Assembly (NCBI GenBank): GCA_017472325.1 | Contig: JAFUQM010000009.1 | Span: 1-32,733, forward strand | From: Lachnospiraceae bacterium | GTDB lineage: Bacteria > Bacillota > Clostridia > Lachnospirales > Lachnospiraceae | Direction: 5' to 3' | Length of the DNA: 32,733 nucleotides | Part shown: positions 24,481 to 31,597 of the stretch, in pieces | How the letters are laid out: every line of letters begins with the position of its first letter | Numbering within the stretch: position 1 is the first letter of the stretch | The notes under the pieces: generated by a model | The model's input: only the letters and a program-made list of their open reading frames with translations | Told to the model about the DNA's origin: nothing | The model's database searches: none | Made by a program: the position numbers and the translations under genes

Positions 24481-24650
24481 AGAATTCGTATTAACAAGGG
24501 GAGATACAAAAGGATGTCACATACAGCACACTTTCGTTCCGTGAAAAACGTAGCGGTACTAAGCTCGAAAATACCTCGCTAAGTGCCGACGTTTTTCAAG
24601 GGCTGTATTTTGACATTCCTTTTGTATCTCCCCTTGGCAATAGGAATTCT
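24481..24650. repeat. 170-bp imperfect inverted repeat, MITE-like or structured RNA
   Basis: The outer arms AGAATTC (24481-24487) and GAATTCT (24644-24650) begin a nearly continuous pairing. TATT with AATA follows, then 24495-24519 (CAAGGGGAGATACAAAAGG and onward) with 24611-24636, one bulged A, then ATACAGC (24521-24527) with GCTGTAT (24602-24608). After an internal loop TGAAAAACGT (24542-24551) pairs with ACGTTTTTCA (24589-24598), and CGGTACTAAGC (24554-24564) with GCTAAGTGCCG (24578-24588), leaving a 13-base loop. No coding potential is evident. It lies just after the LysM-GH18 stop and fills most of the 412-bp gap ahead of the hydratase. I see no clear target-site duplication. Confidence 0.8.
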
Positions 24651-24662
24651 TCATTCCACCTA

Positions 24663-25802
24663 TTATTTCACTATCTGGAAATTATCTGCTAATAACAGCC
24701 AATTTGCCCGAAAGAGTTGCATAATCTGCCAATACCCGACACCTCGCAGCCCGAACTCTTTTACCAAATCAAACTTGGCCTGTAGGCTTCTGACATCCTC
24801 AAACCACACTTCATGCAGTACACCATTTTGCGTATAGTTAAAAAATGGTGACATGGCAGTTTCGTCAAACTGAATTGGTACTCCATTTGCGATTGCTATT
24901 TGCACTGCTTCAATGTTACCAATGGTTCTCGCCATCGATACGCCGCGTTCATATGGTAATGTCCAATCGTAACCATAATTAGGAATACCTAAATTGATTT
25001 TTTCAACCGGAATCTCTGTGACAGCATACTCTACTACTTCACGGACTTTGTTAATGGGTGCCACTGCCATTGCCGGACCAAAAGTATATCCCCATTCATA
25101 CGTCATAAGAAGTACATGATTTGCTGCCGCACCGAGCAGCGCATAATCTTTTCCCTCATATAGAAGTCCTGGCTGATTTGCACTTGTTTTGGGCGCCAAC
25201 GCAACCGAAACCTGATACCCTTCTGGATTCATAGCACTTGTCACATTAGAGACAAACTCTGCAAAGGCTTCACGGTCAGCTGCTAGTATAAATTCAAAAT
25301 CAATATCCACGCCTGCGTAACCTTTCTCCCGTACCGTTGCAAGAAGCTGCGCAATCAAATTCTGCTGTGCCTCCATGTTATTGCTAACAACGGATACAAG
25401 ATAATTATTAAACTGTCCATCTGAACCAAATGGTGTCAATGTCAGAATCGGTTTTGTCCTATTTCCCCATGCTGCCGCTATCATCCACGTATCGTCTAAT
25501 ATCGGCGGAATCAACTCTCCTTCCGTATTAAATCCATAAGAAAAAATCGACAACTCCGACAAGTAAGGCAGTGTTTCTTCTAATACCCACGGACTGATAA
25601 ATGGATACGCATATCCATTTGTGATTAGTAATGGTTTCTCTATGTTCTGTTGTGTATCATCCTGAATCAATAACGCCTGCCCTATAGTAAGCCTATACGG
25701 ATATACCAATTGATTTGCATATATAATTGTTGCTGACGGCACTCGATATCGTACTGCAATGGAATCTACACTTTCGCCACTTTCTACTACATGTATCTGC
25801 AT
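24663..25802 (-). CDS. LysM-GH18 spore-type peptidoglycan hydrolase (YaaH/SleL-like)
   Basis: This 379-residue protein has an N-terminal LysM domain (about residues 1-48: VVESGESVDSIAVRYRVPS, IIYANQL, LTIGQALLI). A glycoside hydrolase 18 barrel with the catalytic DxxDxDxE motif GYAGVDIDFEF follows (Asp166, Asp168, Glu170). Further barrel markers are LLMTYEWGY, INLGIPNYGYDW and LRGVGYWQI. The combination is that of YaaH/SleL-type N-acetylglucosaminidases acting on spore cortex fragments during germination. It has no signal peptide, as usual for proteins made in the mother cell and assembled on the spore. It starts with an ATG at 25802 after GGAGGGG. It diverges from the DHH-CorA operon and ends beside the long inverted repeat. 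Confidence 0.9.
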   Translation of the reverse strand: MQIHVVESGESVDSIAVRYRVPSATIIYANQLVYPYRLTIGQALLIQDDTQQNIEKPLLITNGYAYPFISPWVLEETLPYLSELSIFSYGFNTEGELIPPILDDTWMIAAAWGNRTKPILTLTPFGSDGQFNNYLVSVVSNNMEAQQNLIAQLLATVREKGYAGVDIDFEFILAADREAFAEFVSNVTSAMNPEGYQVSVALAPKTSANQPGLLYEGKDYALLGAAANHVLLMTYEWGYTFGPAMAVAPINKVREVVEYAVTEIPVEKINLGIPNYGYDWTLPYERGVSMARTIGNIEAVQIAIANGVPIQFDETAMSPFFNYTQNGVLHEVWFEDVRSLQAKFDLVKEFGLRGVGYWQIMQLFRANWLLLADNFQIVK

Positions 25803-25901
25803 AAAAACCCCTCCGATATAACATGATATGCCGCCATAGAATAAATGTTATTTTCTATTTGCAATGCACCACTTTACACGTCTGCTAATACTCCAATCAT
25901 A

Positions 25902-25930
25902 TTGCGTTATCATATCTTACTAGCTATAAT
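25902..25930 (+). promoter_or_regulatory. Sigma-A promoter of the three-gene DHH-CorA/HEPN operon
   Basis: TTGCGT (25902-25907), 17 bp, then a perfect TATAAT (25925-25930). The start is predicted near 25937, leaving a leader of about 34 bases to the ATG at 25971. No operator-like repeat is obvious. Confidence 0.75.
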
Positions 25931-25970
25931 AAAAAGTAGGAATCTACAAAAGAAAGGAATGAAAACAGCC

Positions 25971-28070
25971 ATGAAATTTGAGTATGGATTCTACCCATAT
26001 GGAACAACAAAAAATCCTCAGGATATTCCGCAAAATGAAATATGGGTTGATATCGGTGGTCATCTGGAAGGTAGCATGTTCGACCATCATCAAGAAACTG
26101 AAAACGAAACCATTCACAGTGCATTTTCAGCAGTAATTCGTTATATCGATCGACTTCAGAATATATACAACAGTCAGGATATAGATACCATTCGGATTTG
26201 TACACATATTTATCCGGATATGGATGCTCTTTTCTGTGTATATGCCGTAAAATACTATTTTGAACACGGTCCAGAAGCATTTCTTTCTCTCTTTGCTTCT
26301 CATGAAAAAGCATTTACATTTGAACAGTACTTAGACAAGATAGATCAGGGTACCGGAAAAGTTGTTGCAGCCCCTACACTGTACGCAATCACCTGCTCTT
26401 TAGAAAAAGACTTTATCGGTTCTGACAAAGCGGACGAAAGCTTATGGATACTAAACAAAGGTCTAAAACTAATCGAAGCTGTTATCAACGTGTATAACCA
26501 TAACAAGGACCTCGATATGTTCACAGCAGACCTATCTCAGTTTTCCTCTATCAAGCAGCTTTTTTCATATGAGATTCAATACATCAATGAATGTAAAACC
26601 AAATATGAACAAGAAGAACGTCCTAATATTTCTATTGAAAGAATACGAATGATGAATCGTAAAGGGAAAACGGTAGAAGTCAAGGCTGGAATTTGGAAGA
26701 AAAAGAAAATTTACGACTTTTCCTATCTTTATGTCCGCGAAGAGGAACACTGTGACCTTACTGTCATTCCTTACTCAATAAAAGGCGAAGGAGAAGATAC
26801 CGTAACCCGCATCATCGTTTCGCTTCGTCCAGATTATGAAGGAGATGTCTCCCTTTTGCCATTGGCTGAAATCTTCGAACAGCTCGAACAGATAGAAGAG
26901 GAACGAATTGCCAAGGAAACTGGGCAATATAGAAGAAATTATGGGCGTCCACGAACAGAATTAGCAAACGACCCCTTATCCATTGAACCATTTTGTACTA
27001 CCGCTGACCCGTGGTATATCTCTAAAGAGGAAGACCTCATAGATTCACCTGGAATTTGTTCTATTTTAGATTATGACATACTGGTAGACGTGATTCGAAA
27101 TAATGCAAAGCTTATGAAACGTTCCTATTATGTTTCTTATAAGGATTCCGTAAATGCGAATACGGATAACGCAATTTCCATTGATTGTATCAGAGCAACG
27201 GAGGTGCAAAGTAGCTCTAAATGGGTGAAAAGCATGCGAAATTACCTAGCTAAATCACAAGATGAATTTTCCCTGATTATTGCTGAAATATCTTCTTCCT
27301 TAGTAGCGCATAACAACATGATTCTGGAAGCATTCTGCCGCAACTTAATTGGAAAAGGATTTCACGATCTTGTTGCTGTACCATTTTATTACCTAGATTA
27401 CAAAACCTGTATTTATGTCGGTTCTTCCTGTGCTGTTATCTTAATAGCCTCCTCCAGCGAAGCCGATTATAAACGTAGAAGCATAAGCGAACTACTCGAT
27501 TTAACAAACGTTGTCTCTGTTAAATCAAGCAGATTAATACGCTGTTTTATGGAATTAGTAATGCAACGCAAACAACTTTTAGCATTGAACAAAAAAATCA
27601 AATGCTTTTCAACCTTAAAAAGAAAGGAAATTGAAAACCTCAATCAGGAACTCGTAAAGTATGTAGCGGATACACAGGCAAACGATATCATTGAAAATCC
27701 AACAGAACAGGCAATTCATGATTATGCAAAAGCTTCGCTTCGTCTAGATTCACTAAGCGAATCCGTTATTTCATCATTAAATGTCGTAATTAGCGACTCC
27801 AGAGATAGTTTTGTTCACAAATTCAACATTCTATCCGCTATAACGATTCCTTTTATATTGATTTCTACATTTTTCCAGGTCGGTGCATTAAATTTTGTAC
27901 CAATCGTAGAAATTCAATCCAAAATTGTTGCTGCAATCATTTGGGTAGTCATTTTGTTATTCTCTGTACTCACCAGTGTATTGCTTTCACGCAATTGGAA
28001 CTCTATCAATAAAAAGAAACAGAAAGCTAAAACAAATGAAAAAAAATCAAAAACTCAAAAATACAATTGA
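25971..28070 (+). CDS. DHH-phosphoesterase-like protein with CorA-like membrane C-terminus
   Basis: This 699-residue protein belongs to no named family I can assign with certainty. The N-terminus has IWVDIGG (Asp27) and MFDHHQE (Asp38-His39-His40), the motif II/III pair of DHH phosphoesterases as in MYG1-like proteins. It then has CTHIYPDMDALFCVY (His79, Asp83, Asp85), which resembles motif I but comes after, not before, the others. A middle region carries ADPWY (345-349). The C-terminal third is long helices (RKEIENLNQELVKYV) leading to two membrane segments (about 618-638, FNILSAITIPFILISTFF, and 652-672), with the layout of CorA channels but no GMN motif, and ends in a Lys-rich tail. ATG 25971 lies 12 bases after AAAGGA. 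ATG 25959 abuts that site. It overlaps the next gene by 35 bp. Confidence 0.75.
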   Translation: MKFEYGFYPYGTTKNPQDIPQNEIWVDIGGHLEGSMFDHHQETENETIHSAFSAVIRYIDRLQNIYNSQDIDTIRICTHIYPDMDALFCVYAVKYYFEHGPEAFLSLFASHEKAFTFEQYLDKIDQGTGKVVAAPTLYAITCSLEKDFIGSDKADESLWILNKGLKLIEAVINVYNHNKDLDMFTADLSQFSSIKQLFSYEIQYINECKTKYEQEERPNISIERIRMMNRKGKTVEVKAGIWKKKKIYDFSYLYVREEEHCDLTVIPYSIKGEGEDTVTRIIVSLRPDYEGDVSLLPLAEIFEQLEQIEEERIAKETGQYRRNYGRPRTELANDPLSIEPFCTTADPWYISKEEDLIDSPGICSILDYDILVDVIRNNAKLMKRSYYVSYKDSVNANTDNAISIDCIRATEVQSSSKWVKSMRNYLAKSQDEFSLIIAEISSSLVAHNNMILEAFCRNLIGKGFHDLVAVPFYYLDYKTCIYVGSSCAVILIASSSEADYKRRSISELLDLTNVVSVKSSRLIRCFMELVMQRKQLLALNKKIKCFSTLKRKEIENLNQELVKYVADTQANDIIENPTEQAIHDYAKASLRLDSLSESVISSLNVVISDSRDSFVHKFNILSAITIPFILISTFFQVGALNFVPIVEIQSKIVAAIIWVVILLFSVLTSVLLSRNWNSINKKKQKAKTNEKKSKTQKYN

Positions 28071-29754
28071 ACTTTATAAGAAAATATGGAAAAGCATTGT
28101 AATTACCGTATTATGTCTTAGCATTTGGTGGTGTATCAATGGATTTATTGACAACAAATGGACCGGCGTAAAAGAACATTTTTTACTCCTTGACGATGCC
28201 ATAGTACAGAGCATTTCCTTTTTGGTTACATTGTCAGTGATTACGCTTATTTGGCAGGGAATTTTTCTTTATTACTTTAGCCGTATTACCACATTAAACG
28301 GAGTGACACACAGACCATCTATTTTAGGATATATGACATTTTTGTCTTTTACAGAATGCTACTATCCATTAGTTATGATTATCTATGTCGCATTCCACCT
28401 TGGAGAACTTCGCAAAACAATGCTTGTTCTGTTTATTTATGCGCTGATTGAACTATCTTATACATTATCTGAAAACAAGAAGGTTTGGAAGAAAATTCCC
28501 ACGCTTTGGCAAGAGGCTTACTCTGGCAAATTACAAATTACTACTTATTTGTCTACGATGGATTTCCCTACCAAACACTCCAAATTTGAATTGCAAAATA
28601 CTTTTAAAACCAAGTTTTTTGAGCTAGATGATACCATGCAGAGTTCTATTTCCAGCGAATATATCAAAAAGGTAAGTGATGGTCTCTTATGTTCTTACTG
28701 GATATTCGCCAAAGAAGCTATGCGCTATGGAACAATGAACACAAAGCTCCTTATCATCATCGACAAAAACTTTGCACAATTATCAGACAAACAAGTACAG
28801 CATCTTCTTCAGATTATAGATGAACACCTGAAAAGAAACGGCCAGGTTCTTGCATTGCGCCAGTCAATTTTCTCATATTCCGATAATCTGAAAACAATAG
28901 AAAAAAGCCAGTTTTACTCTATGGATTCTGTGCTACTCTCAGAACTTCGTAAACGCCATATTCAGCTTATATTTGATGATGCAGATGATGCCATGATATT
29001 ACGCGATTATCTGTCAGTTTCCACAACGCATTCTGAGTCTTATATGATAATTCGCACATTAAAAGAACAGCTTCATACATTGTCACAGCATACAAACAAA
29101 CCTGGAGATAAATATCAATTTATCAATTATGTAGTATCTGGTCTTCAGCCAAACGCTGACATGACAGATAACTTTTATACCGCCATGAGAATGGTTGAAT
29201 ATATATTTCATTACCGTGCTTTATGCGAATTATCAACCAATCCACAAAAACAGGCAAATTTGCCTGATTCGTTGATTTCTACTATGGGATTTTGGATGAC
29301 ACTACAAAGCAGTGGTAAGAAAAAATATGATGGTAAAACAGCAACTGCTTATCAAAATATTTATAATATCTTAAAAGGAAAACCATACACTAAGACCAAA
29401 GTAAATTATGCAGATATCTGTTCTCTACTAACAGAACTGAGAAACCGCTATATCGGGCATGGAACAATGGCATTCTCTATTTCCGCAGAGATGTTTTCCG
29501 CAGTCTTGGAATTGATACTTGTGATTGTACAAGTATTCGAGGAAGATACTCGTATGTTATCTACAACTTCTATGCTCTTTGACAACATTCCAGCATATTC
29601 TGGCATAATTGAAAATATGCAGATGCAATCTGGGCTTTTGTTTGCTTACAAGGAAAAAGGAGACCAGAATACAGAATATCTGGACTATATGCACGGCGCT
29701 GTTTTTGCAAAAGAAACGCCAAGTTACCAATTAGATTATATGGGAGAATGCTAA
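28036..29754 (+). CDS. Four-helix membrane protein with C-terminal HEPN-like RNRxxxH motif (first paralogue)
   Basis: This 572-residue protein is not assigned to a named family. The N-terminus has four predicted membrane helices (about 19-36, 57-80, 93-119, 124-142). A soluble middle includes LLIIIDKNFAQLSDKQVQHL and HIQLIFDDADDA, alternating strands and helices that could be a Rossmann-like fold. The C-terminal helical region carries LTELRNRYIGHGTM, with Arg469, Asn470 and His475. This Rx5H spacing with Asn after Arg is the catalytic signature of HEPN ribonucleases. Start ATG 28036 lies inside the end of the upstream gene (35-bp overlap) and has only a weak RBS, so coupling is likely. The downstream paralogue begins three bases after its stop. 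Confidence 0.72.
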   Translation: MKKNQKLKNTIELYKKIWKSIVITVLCLSIWWCINGFIDNKWTGVKEHFLLLDDAIVQSISFLVTLSVITLIWQGIFLYYFSRITTLNGVTHRPSILGYMTFLSFTECYYPLVMIIYVAFHLGELRKTMLVLFIYALIELSYTLSENKKVWKKIPTLWQEAYSGKLQITTYLSTMDFPTKHSKFELQNTFKTKFFELDDTMQSSISSEYIKKVSDGLLCSYWIFAKEAMRYGTMNTKLLIIIDKNFAQLSDKQVQHLLQIIDEHLKRNGQVLALRQSIFSYSDNLKTIEKSQFYSMDSVLLSELRKRHIQLIFDDADDAMILRDYLSVSTTHSESYMIIRTLKEQLHTLSQHTNKPGDKYQFINYVVSGLQPNADMTDNFYTAMRMVEYIFHYRALCELSTNPQKQANLPDSLISTMGFWMTLQSSGKKKYDGKTATAYQNIYNILKGKPYTKTKVNYADICSLLTELRNRYIGHGTMAFSISAEMFSAVLELILVIVQVFEEDTRMLSTTSMLFDNIPAYSGIIENMQMQSGLLFAYKEKGDQNTEYLDYMHGAVFAKETPSYQLDYMGEC

Positions 29755-29757
29755 TTT

Positions 29758-31509
29758 ATGAATACTAATACTTCTAACACCTGGAAAATAGCTTGGATGT
29801 ATTTGCTTTTTGAACCTATTTTTTTCTTACTACTTATGATAGGCGGAAAAAGAAATACCGTTACAGATACTTTATCTCTCTTATATACAGGATGGCTTGT
29901 AATAGGATTTATACTGCTTCGTTTTGTTCTTACCTTTTGTTATAAACACTTTGGCAAAACATTCCCAGTTTTAAAGACAAAAACCTATGTAACTTTACGC
30001 ACACAGCTTTTAATAATACGTCTGACTGCCATTGTTGATATCATAGGAATGCTTCAGTTTTATTATGACTGCAAACAGACAGGAAAAGGATTTTGGAATT
30101 TACGAATTTTCTCACATCCTGACGGTATCTATTCCTGGGCATTTGCATTAATACCAGCAATTAGTCTGTTTGGTTGCATAGGCTATATTTTTATGGTATA
30201 TATCAGCACCCGTCTGGATGACTCCATCGGCAATATCAAATCCATCAAGCATCTTGGCAGGTTAAAAACCAATCAGATTAACGATGAAAAAAATCTTTTA
30301 TATGTACTATACAAAGATTCCTCTTTGCAAATCGATGAAAGCCTGCTTTTCAAACATGAATTATTTGCACCTCATATTTGTCTTCAGGAGCCAAATGCAT
30401 ACGAACGTCTTTATAAGCGTAATGCTAACAAGATTATTGAGACTGCAACGATATGGTGCTTTCTAATCTATGAGCCAAACATAAATGCACTACAGGAACG
30501 TCTGCAAAAAATAGATATGCAGTATACCAATGTTGCTACAGCCAGAGCAGATCGTTCTGTCATTGTTGTCAACTATGTTCCTCATACTTCAAACCATTTT
30601 ATGCTTCCAAAAGAATACCAGCAAAAACCGTGGCTCATTTATAAAGAAATTCATGACCTCTCTGCCTTTACTTTAAATTATGTCTTGGAATCTCAAAGCA
30701 GAGAACGTGAAACCTATAATCAATACGATACATTTAATACAAAGCAAACAGCTTTCTATTATTTTGAGCATATTACAGAATTTCGCGATATGCTCTGTAA
30801 AAAAGGAGATTTAGAAGCAAATTTTTCTTGTCAAAATCAGTTGATTGAAACCTTTTATATCAATGCCAATCATTTTCGTAATCCTGCCCGTTCTGTTATG
30901 GCACTACTAGATTATCTGGAAATGATACTGCGCTTCATTACAATTTATATATTTGTCCAAAAAGAAAGCACCGAGGAGGCATCCTATACAGAAAAGGAAC
31001 TATTACAAGGAAAATTTTTCCCAATGGCAAATTATATTGTGCAAAATGCTTCCCTTCTTCCAGAAGAGATTCAAAATCGCCTGCTGAGTAAAAAAGAAAT
31101 TCCTTATGATATTATCGAATTTATTCAATTTCTTGGCAAAAAAATGAATATGACTTTTGAAAATAATTCGGTTTCTTTTTTAGGTGCTGTTAGTCTGATT
31201 CAGGCAATCCGTAACCGAATTGTAGCGCACGGTGTATTAAACCGCGAAAACGCAGCTTTTGCCTGGGCTGTTCTATACTGGGGTACTATGCTTATCAACC
31301 ATTATTTGATGATAGAAGATTTTACACTCATAATGCAGGATAAAAAATGCCAGATAGGTTATGACAATATATTGAAGGATACCGGAAAGTATGTGATTAC
31401 TTACAATCAATATCCGTGCCTGGCTTTAGAGCAGAAACAGAATAGTAACATGCTATACATTAATTATTTTGATGGCACACAGATTACACCAGAAATTTTT
31501 TCCAAATAA
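29758..31509 (+). CDS. Four-helix membrane protein with C-terminal HEPN-like RNRxxxH motif (second paralogue)
   Basis: This 583-residue protein has the same plan as its upstream neighbour. There are four N-terminal membrane helices (about 14-30, 39-62, 85-104, 126-148), a soluble middle (RSVIVVNYVPHTSNHF, LIYKEIHDLSAFTLNYVLES) and a helical C-terminus with LIQAIRNRIVAHGVL (Arg485, Asn486, His491). Around the motif the two proteins align (SLLTELRNRYIGHG versus SLIQAIRNRIVAHG, then a long helix ending in a VFEED or LMIED segment). Both end with similar LLFAYKEKG / MLYINYFDG tails. Elsewhere they differ greatly, so duplication is old. A GGGAGA site lies in the end of the upstream gene. It is the last gene of the operon, followed by a strong terminator. 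A membrane-tethered RNase role is inferred from the motif only. Confidence 0.72.
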   Translation: MNTNTSNTWKIAWMYLLFEPIFFLLLMIGGKRNTVTDTLSLLYTGWLVIGFILLRFVLTFCYKHFGKTFPVLKTKTYVTLRTQLLIIRLTAIVDIIGMLQFYYDCKQTGKGFWNLRIFSHPDGIYSWAFALIPAISLFGCIGYIFMVYISTRLDDSIGNIKSIKHLGRLKTNQINDEKNLLYVLYKDSSLQIDESLLFKHELFAPHICLQEPNAYERLYKRNANKIIETATIWCFLIYEPNINALQERLQKIDMQYTNVATARADRSVIVVNYVPHTSNHFMLPKEYQQKPWLIYKEIHDLSAFTLNYVLESQSRERETYNQYDTFNTKQTAFYYFEHITEFRDMLCKKGDLEANFSCQNQLIETFYINANHFRNPARSVMALLDYLEMILRFITIYIFVQKESTEEASYTEKELLQGKFFPMANYIVQNASLLPEEIQNRLLSKKEIPYDIIEFIQFLGKKMNMTFENNSVSFLGAVSLIQAIRNRIVAHGVLNRENAAFAWAVLYWGTMLINHYLMIEDFTLIMQDKKCQIGYDNILKDTGKYVITYNQYPCLALEQKQNSNMLYINYFDGTQITPEIFSK

Positions 31510-31546
31510 GTTAAAAGCTGAATTTGATGATAGTTCTACGAATCCA

Positions 31547-31585
31547 AAAAGGTGCATTCCCTATTACGGGAGTGCACCTTTTGCA
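31547..31585. terminator. Bidirectional terminator between the HEPN operon and glgP
   Basis: Arms AAAAGGTGCATTCCC (31547-31561) and GGGAGTGCACCTTTT (31568-31582) pair throughout with one T.G wobble, with A and T tracts on both ends, between converging genes that stop at 31509 and 31598. Confidence 0.88.
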
Positions 31586-31597
31586 TTATTTAGTATT

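Noticed and set aside
25803..25860. Sigma-G or sigma-K promoter ahead of the LysM-GH18 gene
   Set aside because: CATATCAT and CATGTTA resemble sporulation -10 boxes, but I found no matching -35 at the right distance.
25803..31597. CRISPR array or cas genes near the DHH-CorA/HEPN operon
   Set aside because: I looked because of the CorA and DHH analogy with type III signalling. No regularly spaced repeats or Cas-like proteins are present in the window.
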